Assembly: GCF_938028775.1 (NCBI RefSeq)
Contig: NZ_CALIZG010000017.1
Location: forward strand, 1 to 64,000
Reading direction: 5' to 3'
DNA from: Mogibacterium diversum_A
GTDB taxonomy: Bacteria; Bacillota; Clostridia; Peptostreptococcales; Anaerovoracaceae
DNA: 64,000 nt
In this document: positions 51,716 through 60,896 of the stretch, one piece after another
Position numbering within the stretch: the stretch's first letter is position 1
Layout of the letters: the number at the start of each line of letters is the position of its first letter
The notes under the pieces: model-generated
Told to the model about the DNA's origin: nothing
Databases searched by the model: none
The model's input: the letters and a program-made list of their open reading frames with translations, nothing else
Position numbers and translations under genes: made by a program

Positions 51716-53257
51716 ATGGCTAACAAGATATTAATTATTGATTTTGGCGGACAGTACAACCAACTCATCGCCCGTAGGGTTCGTGAGCTCGGCGTGTACT
51801 CGGAAGTTCATAATTTCGAAAATGTAACAGTAGATAAGGTCAAGGAATTTGACCCATGTGGCATCATATTCACTGGCGGACCACAGTCCGCATACGGAGA
51901 GGGTGCACCAGCAATCGATAGAGGAGTGTTCGAGCTAGGACTCCCGATACTCGGCATCTGTTACGGCGCACAGCTGATGGCACACGAGCTAGGCGGCAAG
52001 ATCGGAACAGCCCCAACGAGCGAGTACGGCCGCACCGACACAGTGGTTGACTGCAAGGAAGGCCTCTTTGCAGGACTCAGCGACGAAACAGTAACATGGA
52101 TGAGCCACACTGACTATATCAGCGAGGTACCAGAAGGCTTCAAGATTACCGCGCATACAGAAAACTGCCCAGTTGCAGGTATGGAAGACAGGGAGAGGGG
52201 CTACTACGCAGTGCAGTTCCACCCAGAGGTAAATCATACGGCAGAGGGCACAGAGCTGCTTAGCAACTTCATACTGGGCGTGTGTAAGTGCGAGCAGGAC
52301 TGGAAGATGGATTCCTTTGCTGAAAAGGAAATCGCAGAGATCCGCGAGAAGGTGGGAGACGGCAAGGTGCTACTTGCGCTCTCTGGCGGCGTTGATTCCA
52401 GCGTAGTTGCGGCACTTCTGGCAAAGGCAATCGGAAAGCAGCTGACCTGCGTGTTCGTAGACCACGGACTACTCCGTAAGGACGAGGGCGACCAGGTCGA
52501 AGAGATATTTGGCAGCAAGGGTGAGTACGACCTCAACTTCGTGCGTGTAAATGCTCAGGAGAGATACTACGCAAAGCTCGCTGGCGTGACAGACCCTGAG
52601 ACGAAGCGTAAGATCATCGGTGAGGAGTTTATCCGCGTATTTGAAGAAGAAGCCAAGAAGATAGGCGCAGTTGATTTCCTAGCTCAGGGAACAATCTACG
52701 CAGATATCATCGAGAGCGGTCTCGGCAAGTCGGCAGTTATCAAGTCGCACCACAATGTGGGCGGACTGCCAGACCACGTTGATTTTAAGGAAATCATCGA
52801 GCCACTCCGCATGCTGTTCAAGGACGAAGTGCGAGCACTAGGAAGAGAGCTAGGCCTCCCAGACTATCTGGTTGACCGTCAGCCATTCCCAGGACCAGGC
52901 CTCGGCATAAGAATCATCGGTGAAGTTACAGCTGAGAAGGTCAAGATAGTGCAGGAAGCGGATGCAATCTACCGCGAGGAGATAGCAAAGGCGGGCTTCG
53001 AAGGCTCAATTAGCCAGTACTTCGCAGCCCTAACTAATATGAGATCAGTCGGCGTAATGGGCGACTTCCGTACTTACGATTATGCGGTTGCAATCCGTGC
53101 GGTCGAGACAGTTGACTTCATGACAGCAGAGGCGGTGGAAATCCCGTGGTCAGTGCTGCAGAAGGTGATGAATAGAATAATAAATGAGGTGGATCACGTG
53201 AATAGGGTGTTCTACGATCTGACCTCTAAGCCACCGGGAACGGTTGAGTTTGAGTAG
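51716..53257 (+). CDS. guaA: GMP synthase (glutamine-hydrolysing)
   Basis: A 513-residue amidotransferase. The glutaminase domain has C82 in LGICYGAQLMAHELGG and the catalytic His-Glu in VQFHPEVNHT near 171. The ATP-pyrophosphatase domain has the P-loop LALSGGVDSSVVAALL near 223 and GQYNQLI-type start residues. The C-terminal dimerisation domain contains FPGPGLGIRIIGEVT and ends KPPGTVEFE, as in essentially all GuaA proteins. It converts XMP to GMP using glutamine. It is the second gene of the guaBA operon and the last clearly housekeeping gene before the accessory island. Confidence 0.97.
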   Translation: MANKILIIDFGGQYNQLIARRVRELGVYSEVHNFENVTVDKVKEFDPCGIIFTGGPQSAYGEGAPAIDRGVFELGLPILGICYGAQLMAHELGGKIGTAPTSEYGRTDTVVDCKEGLFAGLSDETVTWMSHTDYISEVPEGFKITAHTENCPVAGMEDRERGYYAVQFHPEVNHTAEGTELLSNFILGVCKCEQDWKMDSFAEKEIAEIREKVGDGKVLLALSGGVDSSVVAALLAKAIGKQLTCVFVDHGLLRKDEGDQVEEIFGSKGEYDLNFVRVNAQERYYAKLAGVTDPETKRKIIGEEFIRVFEEEAKKIGAVDFLAQGTIYADIIESGLGKSAVIKSHHNVGGLPDHVDFKEIIEPLRMLFKDEVRALGRELGLPDYLVDRQPFPGPGLGIRIIGEVTAEKVKIVQEADAIYREEIAKAGFEGSISQYFAALTNMRSVGVMGDFRTYDYAVAIRAVETVDFMTAEAVEIPWSVLQKVMNRIINEVDHVNRVFYDLTSKPPGTVEFE

Positions 53258-53338
53258 CCTAAGTACTAATTGAAACCATTGATATTACTGATTATTCTAA
53301 GGTTTCAAGTGGTTAGCTGAAGTATTTTTTTCATACTT

Positions 53339-54429
53339 GAATTGTCAAGCTAAGTGCAACACAGTTGAATAACAAACTTCATATGGTGTTTTGAACCCAA
53401 GGCATTTCCGTAGTCGTTTGTTCATTTCATCCACTTTGCTTTGTATGTACACTTCTGGCACATCATCAAGGTCATAACTTTTAGGAAAATACTCTCTGAA
53501 CAGTCCATTTGTATTTTCTTTTGCCCCCCGTTGCCAAGGATGATGTGGCAGTGGAAAATAAAACTTACCCTTTTCGAGTGCAGCAGAAAATTCATCATGT
53601 TTGGCAAATTCCATGCATCTATCCGGCGTAATTGAATGACATGGTTGTCCCTTGAGACACGAAATCATAGTGTATTTTACAGATAAATAATCTTTCTTCG
53701 TGGCTTTAGACCTTAGAAGAAACCGACTCTTCCTATCGATAAGAGTAACAAGGCAGGCTCCGCTCCTCTTGCCAATAACTGTATCAGTTTCCCAGTACCA
53801 TATATGGGTTCGGTTATTAGCTTCCTGAGGTCTGTCTGAAATATTGTTGCTGATTGGAATTTTACCGCGTCTTTCAATGTAAGTCTTGGTATGTCGGGAT
53901 TTTCCACGATGATGAAGTTTGCGGATAGCACCACGATTGCTATTCAAAGAATGCTCTTTGTCAGTGCCAAATATTCCTGAATATATAGCACGATATATTG
54001 TTGTATAACTAACATACAGCTCTGATTGCTCCAGCTTTAGCCGACCGCATATTTGCTCAGGTGACCATTTTAATATCAGAAACTTATCTCTAACATATTT
54101 GAATATTTCAGGATTAGAGAGCTTAAGTTTGGGTTTGCGATTGATACGAGTTCTAAATATTTAGTATGAGCTGCACTAGGTGAATAAGTCCCATTACAGC
54201 AATTGCATGCTATTTCTCTTGAAACTGTAGATTTATCACGATGAATAGTTTCTGCTATATAGCTTAATGTTTTGTTTTGAGAGTGACGAAGAAATATCTT
54301 TTCTCTCTCAATTGGTGTAAGATGTTTGTAATGACTCATAGTTCCTCCTTGGATATTGGATGTCTTAGCAAACACCATTATACCAAGGATATGGGTCATT
54401 ATTTAATTGTTGCATTTGAATGTAAATTC
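53339..54429 (-). mobile_element. IS30-family insertion sequence with a frameshifted transposase
   Basis: The element is about 1.09 kb, typical for IS30. Imperfect inverted ends can be seen: gaattgtcaagctaagtgca... at 53339 and, reading inward from 54429, gaatttacattcaaatgcaa..., sharing gaatt and a tgcaaca core. The left end overlaps the last transposase codons, as in related IS30 elements. It interrupts or borders a cytosine methyltransferase fragment that starts at the right end. Exact ends and target duplication cannot be fixed from one copy. Confidence 0.75.
53345..54339 (-). pseudogene. IS30 transposase, single frameshift
   Basis: The N-terminal part starts at ATG 54339 (aaggaggaact upstream): MSHYKHLTPIEREKIFLRHS, then the HTH TLSYIAETIHRDKSTVSREI. 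The catalytic part reads YWETDTVIGKRSGACLVTLI, DRCMEFAKHDEF and HPWQRGAKENTNGLFREYFP, the IS30 DDE core, ending at 53345. Between them the reading shifts by one base near 54145-54155: KYLE is followed by LVSIAN in the first frame, but the other frame continues RINRKPKLKLSNPEIFKYVR and is open to the end. One indel therefore explains the whole split. The enzyme is probably inactive unless ribosomes slip there. Confidence 0.82.
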
Positions 54430-54701
54430 AAGAGATAAAAAAACCTAAGTTCTTATTAGCAGAAAATGTTAAAGGAACGATGGCGAAAAGGCATAATAGT
54501 GCTGTTGAAAATATTGTTTCTCAATTTGAAGAAGATGGCTACGATGTTTTTATTCATTTGTTAAATGCTAGTGATTATGGTGTTCCTCAGGACAGAAAAA
54601 GAGTTTTCTATATTGGATTTAGGAAGTATTTAAACATCAAATTTGAACCACCTAAACCATACGAGTCAAAGTTGACTTTTAAAGATGCGATATTTGATTA
54701 A
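54430..54701 (+). pseudogene. Cytosine-5 DNA methyltransferase fragment cut by the IS30 element
   Basis: The frame is open from the IS edge: EIKKPKFLLAENVKGTMAKR, with the ENV motif (VI) of m5C methyltransferases, then FEEDGYDVFIHLLNASDYGV and PQDRKRVFYIGF, which is motif VIII. It stops after KLTFKDAIFD. Motifs I and IV with the catalytic cysteine, and motifs IX and X, are missing, so no enzyme can be made. ATG 54480 has aaaggaacg upstream but would start inside the domain. It differs from the intact enzyme at 58194, so the locus once had at least two m5C methyltransferases. Confidence 0.82.
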
Positions 54702-54748
54702 AAAGATTTGGCAATTCAGCTTTGGAATTCACAGTGCGTCTACAAAAG

Positions 54749-54776
54749 TTGAACCGAGTCTGAAGCTTGATATACA
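54749..54776 (+). promoter_or_regulatory. Possible promoter of the ATPase-kinase/receiver/methyltransferase operon
   Basis: TTGAAC, a 16-base spacer and TATACA, 62 bases upstream of the first gene. Confidence 0.5.
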
Positions 54777-54837
54777 AATATAGGTATGACAACAACTATA
54801 ATTTCGATAGATTGCAGATGGTCAGGAGATATGTAAT

Positions 54838-57024
54838 ATGGAAAGTTATTTTGAACCCACAGGCAGACTTATAATGTCAATTGGTAAAGATTTAATTAAA
54901 GATCTTCCAGCAGCTATAGTTGAACTTGTGAAAAATTCATATGATGCAGATGCTACTTATGTAAAAATCACATATAGGAAAGATAATAATATATTAAAAA
55001 TTATTGTTGAGGATGATGGACATGGTATGAGTCAAAAAACTGTCTTAGGGGCATGGATGGTACCATCAACTGATTATAAATTGAAAAAGAAAAAGAGTCC
55101 TAAAGGAAGAGTATATCAAGGTAGAAAAGGAATTGGGCGGTATGCGGTATCATTGCTTGGTAATAAACTGGAATTAATTACCATAAAAGATTCTATCAAA
55201 ACATCGGCATTTTTTGATTGGAATGAATTTAATTCAGAAAAGAAACTTAGTGAAATACCAATTACGATTACTACTTGTAAAACGGTTGATCATAGTGGAA
55301 CTAAGCTCATTATTACAAATGAATATAACAATGGGCTTGTTGATAAGATTAATGAGTCTGATGTGAAAAAAATTGAAAAGGAACTATCTAAACTTCTATC
55401 AAATATAGATGATTTTAGGATAGAAGTTTGTTATGAGGATTTTTACATTGATAGCACTAAAAATATGTGCAAAATAATTTCACAATTAGAGTTTGATAAT
55501 GCTTGGCATTATAGATTAACTGGTAAGGTAAATGCTGATTTTAGTTATGAATTAACATATTATAATTTTTATACAAAAGAAGAAAAATCATTCAATAGTA
55601 GCTTTGCAGATGACAAGATTTTAATGAAAAATTCAGCATCTTGTGGAGGTGTATACATTGATTATAGGGTTTATGATAAAGATCCTCATGGAATAGAAGT
55701 AATAATGAATTTCATCAATGGGAATCAAAATACAAAACTATCAAAAACTGATGTAAGGAATATGTTAATAGACCAATCAGGTATAAGTATATTCAGAAGC
55801 GACTTTAGAATAAGACCATATGGAGATAAGGGATTTGACTGGTTAAATTTAGATTCTAAACGTGTTCAGAATCCGAGTATGTCAATTGGTTCTGAACAAA
55901 TTAATGGTAGGATTAGTATAGAATCTGAGGAAAATTCAGGATTGAAAGAAAAAAGTGCGAGAGACGGATTGTATGAAAATACTAACTACCATGCTTTGCA
56001 GAGAGTTGCAAATTTGAGTCTTAATATATTACAGAGAGAAAGATTTAATTATAGACAAAAGACTTCTAAGAAGAAGCCTGAAGCAATCGATAGACTCTTT
56101 GATTTCAGTCATACTAATGAAAAGATGGAAAAAGCAGTTGAAAAAGCTTATAAAAATTTAAAAAAGTATCCTGATAAAACTGATGAACACATCAGTATAT
56201 TGAATCAAGAAATAAGCAAAGAGATACAAGCATTAGAAAAGGAGAAGGAGGTAGAGTTTTTAGAGGTAAAGAAAACTATAGCTATATATCAAAAGCAAAC
56301 AACATTAGGTAATGTTATCAGTGTAGTGTTACATGAAGGAAGAAAACCTCTCACATGGTACACCAACAAATTACCACAAATGAATCGTAAACTAAAAAAA
56401 TTAGAAGACAAGAAAGAAATCAGTGCTATTGTTTATGAAGATTTGTCAAGTGACATTAATAAATTAGACTGTGAAGCAAGACAAATGAGCGGTTTTTTCG
56501 ATCGATTAGATCCATTAGCATCTAACAAAAGAAAGAAAAAGAGAAAAGTTAATGTTGATGAAAAAATAAAAGCGGTGGTTGGTATATTTGAATCGAAAAT
56601 AGAGGAAGAAAACATAACTATTGAATATGACCTAGATAAAAATATTATGTTGGATGTAATTGAAGAAGATTTATATATGGCGTTAACAAATATTATAGAT
56701 AATGCTGTATTTTGGGTTCAACATACTAAGTGTAATAATAAAGTGATAAAAATAAAATTGTACGGTAGTTCGGATGATGTAACTATAGAAATTGGTGATA
56801 ATGGACCGGGTATTCCTACAGAAGATATAATAGATAATTTATTATTTTTGCCAGGATATTCAAGGAAATACACTGTATTAGAAGAAAACGGTACTGGATT
56901 AGGTCTTTCTATTGCGGGAGAAGCTGTCCAACGAAATCAGGGTAGTTTAGAAGCTATAGATTCCACAAATGGTGCATTATTTAGAATAAGCTTCAGAAAG
57001 GAGACTAATAATACTGATGAGTAA
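54838..57024 (+). CDS. Double GHKL protein: MORC/Hsp90-like ATPase plus histidine-kinase-like C-terminus
   Basis: A 728-residue cytoplasmic protein. The N-terminal GHKL ATPase has AAIVELVKNSYDADAT (N-box, E29 and N33), VEDDGHGMS (G1, about 58-65) and QGRKGIGRYAVSLLG (G2, about 94-108), as in MORC/Hsp90-like ATPases linked to restriction systems. Residues about 110-430 hold an unassigned beta-rich region and KNPxxG-like stretches. A coiled coil (about 430-475) leads to a kinase-like region with VVLHEGRKPLTWYTNKLPQM (candidate His about 498) and a second GHKL ATPase: ALTNIIDNAVFWV near 616, IGDNGPGIP near 650, GTGLGLSIAGEA near 683. There is no membrane helix or PAS domain. The receiver-domain gene overlaps it by eight bases, so a phosphorelay is likely. 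The N-terminal ATPase may sense or remodel DNA. Confidence 0.8.
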   Translation: MESYFEPTGRLIMSIGKDLIKDLPAAIVELVKNSYDADATYVKITYRKDNNILKIIVEDDGHGMSQKTVLGAWMVPSTDYKLKKKKSPKGRVYQGRKGIGRYAVSLLGNKLELITIKDSIKTSAFFDWNEFNSEKKLSEIPITITTCKTVDHSGTKLIITNEYNNGLVDKINESDVKKIEKELSKLLSNIDDFRIEVCYEDFYIDSTKNMCKIISQLEFDNAWHYRLTGKVNADFSYELTYYNFYTKEEKSFNSSFADDKILMKNSASCGGVYIDYRVYDKDPHGIEVIMNFINGNQNTKLSKTDVRNMLIDQSGISIFRSDFRIRPYGDKGFDWLNLDSKRVQNPSMSIGSEQINGRISIESEENSGLKEKSARDGLYENTNYHALQRVANLSLNILQRERFNYRQKTSKKKPEAIDRLFDFSHTNEKMEKAVEKAYKNLKKYPDKTDEHISILNQEISKEIQALEKEKEVEFLEVKKTIAIYQKQTTLGNVISVVLHEGRKPLTWYTNKLPQMNRKLKKLEDKKEISAIVYEDLSSDINKLDCEARQMSGFFDRLDPLASNKRKKKRKVNVDEKIKAVVGIFESKIEEENITIEYDLDKNIMLDVIEEDLYMALTNIIDNAVFWVQHTKCNNKVIKIKLYGSSDDVTIEIGDNGPGIPTEDIIDNLLFLPGYSRKYTVLEENGTGLGLSIAGEAVQRNQGSLEAIDSTNGALFRISFRKETNNTDE

Positions 57025-58165
57025 TATTAACTTTTTATTAATTGATGATGAATCAGAACAGGAAGAGATATTTAAAAGTGCTATTGACGAAATAAATGCA
57101 GAGAATACTTCAAATAACTTAACATATAAAGCAGTAAAAACGCCTGAAGAAGCTATGGTAGAGTTATATAAGAATTATTTTCAAGCAATAATAATGGATT
57201 TGAAATTAACAAATGATGATAATACAAGCAATGATGACGAACAAATATCAGGAAATATTTTGTTAAATCAAATAATACAAAAAGAGATAATCCCGATTGT
57301 GGTCAGAACTGGATTTCCAAGTAAAGTAAGCGATAATATTAACCAAAGAATAGTTAAAGTTTTATCTAAAGATGTACCTTTATATGATGTAATCAAGGAA
57401 TTGATAGAAAAGTATAGTGACTCAGTTTTTAAAATTTTTGGTTCAAGAGGAGAAATTAACAATAATATAAAGGAGTTGTTTTGGGAAGTAATGCCTATTT
57501 ACTTTGCCAATGAAGATAATGATATATCACCATTACCGCAGGATAAACAAGAAACTGTAATAATAAGATATATCTCAAGCTGGTTTTCTAATAAATATAT
57601 GTTTGATGAGAAGTATATTGATGTTGAACCTATAGAAATGTATATGTTTCCAAATCCCATTTTGCAAGTGTGTACATGCGACATTTATAAGAAGAATATC
57701 AGTGAAGATAATTATGAGTATTTTATTGTGTTAACACCGTCATGCGATCTTGCTAATAAAAAGGTGGATGAGGTGATATTGTGTAAAATAAAAAAGCATG
57801 ATGAAATACAGTCGTTTGTAGACCAATTGAATTGTTATAATAATGAGTCAAACAAAAATTCTAAAAAAGCAAAAAATGCAAAGTTATCCTTAGCTAAGTG
57901 GTTTAGGAATTCCCACCCTGAATCAATGCGGTATCATTTTTTACCTAAAGTTAATAATTTTACTGGAGGGTTTGTGGATTTTCGATCTATAATATCTCTA
58001 AAATATGATAAAGATAGTGGAGAGATTAATAACGAAGAATATTCAAAAGTTGGTGTAATAACTGAAAGTTTTAAGAGAGATATAGTATCAAGATTTAGCG
58101 CATATTATCAAAGACAAGGGCAACCTACATTTAATACTGATAGTATATTGGAAAAATATTTTTAA
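57017..58165 (+). CDS. Receiver-domain protein with an uncharacterised C-terminal domain
   Basis: A 382-residue protein. Residues 1-130 are a response-regulator receiver: acidic pair D10-D11 (LLIDDESEQEE), phosphoacceptor D61 (AIIMDLKLTND), T98 (VVRTGFPS) and K118 (VLSKDV). The rest, about 135-382, has no DNA-binding helix-turn-helix. It contains FGSRGEINNNIKELFWEVMP, the motif VLTPSCDLANKKVDEVILCK near 238-257 and WFRNSHPESMRYHFLPKV, with scattered cysteines (C219, C221, C243). I cannot name it; it is probably an effector or adaptor. It overlaps the upstream kinase-like gene by eight bases and is followed 28 bases later by the methyltransferase gene. Confidence 0.75.
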   Translation: MSNINFLLIDDESEQEEIFKSAIDEINAENTSNNLTYKAVKTPEEAMVELYKNYFQAIIMDLKLTNDDNTSNDDEQISGNILLNQIIQKEIIPIVVRTGFPSKVSDNINQRIVKVLSKDVPLYDVIKELIEKYSDSVFKIFGSRGEINNNIKELFWEVMPIYFANEDNDISPLPQDKQETVIIRYISSWFSNKYMFDEKYIDVEPIEMYMFPNPILQVCTCDIYKKNISEDNYEYFIVLTPSCDLANKKVDEVILCKIKKHDEIQSFVDQLNCYNNESNKNSKKAKNAKLSLAKWFRNSHPESMRYHFLPKVNNFTGGFVDFRSIISLKYDKDSGEINNEEYSKVGVITESFKRDIVSRFSAYYQRQGQPTFNTDSILEKYF

Positions 58166-58193
58166 TTTGAATTTTTAGAAAGGAGGTGTGGTT

Positions 58194-59450
58194 ATGCTAA
58201 ATATAGTAGATGTGTTTTCGGGAGCAGGTGGATTAACCGAAGGGTTTAGGTATAAAGACTATTATAATTTTATTTGTCATATAGAAATGGACAAAGATGC
58301 TTGCTCTTCTTTAGAATTAAGAAACATATATTACTGTTTAAAAAAAGAAAATAACCTATCTCCATATTTTGAATATATTCAAGGTAAAATCTCAAGATCT
58401 GATTTGTATTCAATTATACCAAGAGATCTAACTAAAGATATATTGAATAAGGAAATCAGTAAAGATACCATCCCCTCGATTTTTGAATTTATTGACCAAA
58501 AATTAGGCAATAATGATTTAGATGGTATTATTGGTGGACCGCCATGTCAGGCATATTCTACAATTGGTAGAGCCAATAACAAGTCGAAGAAATCTACTGA
58601 TAAAAGAATTTATCTATATAAACATTATTTAGATTTTCTGGATAAATATAAACCAAAGTTCTTTGTTTTTGAAAATGTTAAAGGGTTACTTTCTTTTAAA
58701 GATTTATCAGGAGAGTTACTCCTGCCAAAAATAATTTACGAATTCGATAAGTGCGGATATGAGGTAGAATATCAAATAATAGATGCAAGTAACTATGGTG
58801 TAGTACAAAAAAGAGAACGTTTAATTCTTGTAGGATATCGAAAAGATTTAGTATTCGATAACTCGTTCTTTGACTGCTTGGCTGAATATGTTGAGCCTAC
58901 CCCAACTATAAAAGAATTATTTGAGGACTTGCCAAGTATAAAGTCTGGAGAAAGTTCTCATAAGTATCGTTGTGATGTTTCAAGCCAGTTTGTTGAAAAA
59001 TATATTCGTAAAAAAGATGATGTTTTAACACAACATGCCGCAAGACCTCATAATGAAAATGATTTGAAGATATATAAATTGGTATTAAAGGTTAAGAAAA
59101 AAGGCACTAATTTAAGATATACCGATATTCCAGAAGAATTGCAAACACATTCTAATACGACATCTTTTTTAGATAGATATAAAGCTTTGGATTATAATTC
59201 CGTCAGTCATACGGTTGTTGCTCATATTGCAAAGGATGGACATTATTATATTCATCCAAATTCAAGACAGAATCGTTCAATTACAGTAAGAGAAGCAGCT
59301 AGAATACAAGGCTTTCCAGATGATTTTTATTTTGAAAATTCACGAACAGCTGCATTTAAACAAATAGGAAATGCCGTTCCGCCAATTCTATCTAAAAAAA
59401 TTGCAATGGCCATAGTAGATTTTTTGAGAGGGATAAAAGAGAATATTTGA
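58194..59450 (+). CDS. DNA (cytosine-5) methyltransferase
   Basis: A 418-residue m5C methyltransferase with all main motifs. Motif I is VDVFSGAGGLTEGFR, motif IV GGPPCQAYSTIGR (catalytic Cys near 118), motif VI VFENVKGLL and motif VIII YGVVQKRERLILVGY. The target-recognition region spans about 225-340; motif IX is ITVREAARIQGFPDDFYF and motif X is KQIGNAVPPILSKK. An insertion of about 35 residues between motifs I and IV (SRSDLYSIIPRDLTKDILNK) is longer than in short Dcm-type enzymes. ATG 58194 with aggagg seven bases upstream is chosen; GTG 58188 is too close. No restriction endonuclease is recognisable. It is the last gene of the three-gene unit. Confidence 0.93.
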   Translation: MLNIVDVFSGAGGLTEGFRYKDYYNFICHIEMDKDACSSLELRNIYYCLKKENNLSPYFEYIQGKISRSDLYSIIPRDLTKDILNKEISKDTIPSIFEFIDQKLGNNDLDGIIGGPPCQAYSTIGRANNKSKKSTDKRIYLYKHYLDFLDKYKPKFFVFENVKGLLSFKDLSGELLLPKIIYEFDKCGYEVEYQIIDASNYGVVQKRERLILVGYRKDLVFDNSFFDCLAEYVEPTPTIKELFEDLPSIKSGESSHKYRCDVSSQFVEKYIRKKDDVLTQHAARPHNENDLKIYKLVLKVKKKGTNLRYTDIPEELQTHSNTTSFLDRYKALDYNSVSHTVVAHIAKDGHYYIHPNSRQNRSITVREAARIQGFPDDFYFENSRTAAFKQIGNAVPPILSKKIAMAIVDFLRGIKENI

Positions 59451-59628
59451 ATTATCCCTCATCTCGTTGCCCATATATTTATCATAATTTTTCTGATTTG
59501 ATACAGTTGTTTCTGATTAGATTTTGCAGAAGAATACTCTTGTATTAGGGTATTATTTTTGGTCTATAATTTTATCACTTGTCAAGCAGAAATGACGGTT
59601 TGCTAATATCGGTGGTAAGAAAAGACGA

Positions 59629-59701
59629 TATCATCAAAGTTTATTAGGTTCTTACGAAAAATAGTTACAGAAGCCTTCCATCATTTTGGTGGGAGGCTTT
59701 T
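59629..59701 (+). repeat. Dispersed repeat, copy 1 (terminator-bearing)
   Basis: The unit reads catcaaagtttattagg, then tcttacgaaaaat, then gttacagaagccttcc and a hairpin arm ending ggtgggaggctttt. The hairpin (aagccttccatca / tggtgggaggctt) has a 13-bp stem with G-T pairs and a T run. The 178 bases between the methyltransferase stop and this copy hold nothing I can support. Confidence 0.7.
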
Positions 59702-59706
59702 GGTGG

Positions 59707-59796
59707 GTCATCAAAGTTTTTTAGGGGCAAATTTTAGAGTCTGGTTTTAGGGTCTTACGAAATGTAAATGGATTGGGCAGTTTGCCCAATCCATTT
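59707..59796 (+). repeat. Dispersed repeat, variant copy 2, with a 14-bp hairpin
   Basis: Begins catcaaagttttttagg, continues gtctggttttagggtcttacgaaa as in other copies, but the 3' hairpin is replaced by a perfect 14-bp stem aaatggattgggca / tgcccaatccattt (59766-59796). Confidence 0.6.
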
Positions 59797-59825
59797 TGCA
59801 TGGGAAAGCATTAGTGGTTTGATTA

Positions 59826-60665
59826 CTAGCCTTTGTAAATTGGATTCTTGCGAGTAGCAAAAAGGAACCGATTTCTCATGTGTTCGAAGTTTCGAAATCC
59901 TCCTCCTAGTCGCTTTAGGTCTTTTGTTTTGCGATTTAAAGATTCAATTGGACCATTAGAAAGACTGCTGTTATATATGCCATCTGGTCCGAGCCTATCC
60001 ACCATTATGAATGAGTTAATAATGGGATTCTTGTATTTACGTAGTAAATTTCAAAATTCAACGAATATCTGGTATTTACTACTGCAGTATTTGTGTATTA
60101 GGGAATCTATTTCTTCAGCAGCTTTTAAGGGGTTACCAGCATTTCTAGAATTAAATCTTACGTATTCTTCTTTTAAATCTCTGAAGACCTTGATATATGG
60201 GTGAAGAGCTAGAAATTTTTCCTCTTATCCAAAAGTGTATATGAAATACCTAAAGTGTCTGTCATATCTAGGTTCTAAGTGATATTTTAAATGCTATTGA
60301 TTCTTAAGAAGCAACCACCGATACTTCTTAAGAAGATATACTTCATCTGAAATAGGAGTTCTTTGCTGATGCCCGTATTTTGAAAAATTTGCACATCGTT
60401 TAGATTCATCTCGTACTTTATATTCCATTTTGTAGGTTACGAAGAAACATGTCAAGAGAATGAATGATCCATTGCATTACATGGAAAGAATCCACTACAG
60501 ATACAGCATTAGGGAAGTATTTTTTTACATAACTTAAATAAGGGTTATACATATCTGAAATTAGATACTTAACATTAGCACGTTCTTTTAAAGAAATATT
60601 TGAGAAATATGGTTCAGTAACTCTATCTAATCTGCTGTGAATAATATTAGAAATGTCGCCAGCTT
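59826..60665 (-). pseudogene. Decayed ISL3-family transposase
   Basis: Minus-strand segments match ISL3 transposase. Near the C-terminus the reading is SNGPIESLNRKTKDLKRLGG then FRNFEHMRNRFLFATRKN, ending at 59826. Further upstream are HSRLDRVTEPYFSNISLKER, LISDMYNPYLSYVKKYFPNA and VSVVDSFHVMQWIIHSLDM, the DDE core with its DMxxPY and DxFHV motifs. Stops and frame changes (for example after LRNLQNGI) break it several times, and the N-terminal zinc-finger/HTH part is gone. A 118-codon plus-strand frame at 59848-60204 is only its antisense. The remaining 230 bases to the next gene hold a partial repeat copy and no other gene. Confidence 0.8.
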
Positions 60666-60818
60666 TGATTTATTATAAGATCTACATGTATTGGAATAAG
60701 TGCACATATGTGATAAATTACTTATATATCGTGAGTTTAAGGTTATTTGGATTGATAACCATTCTATATTTTATAACCAAGGAAATTAAACATAGTTGAT
60801 TATATATACACTTAACAA

Positions 60819-60843
60819 ACGAAAAGCCTTTCATCATTTTGGA
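60819..60843 (+). repeat. Dispersed repeat, partial copy
   Basis: acgaaaagcctttcatcatttt matches the core of the repeat hairpin arm but lacks the closing arm. Confidence 0.4.
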
Positions 60844-60896
60844 TTTTGTGGAAAATAGCTAATCGTATAGTTGAAGCTGGGGAGGAGTTGTAAAAT

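Noticed and set aside
59848..60204. 118-codon plus-strand frame
   Set aside because: It is the antisense of the ISL3 transposase remnant, whose minus-strand peptides are clearly recognisable.
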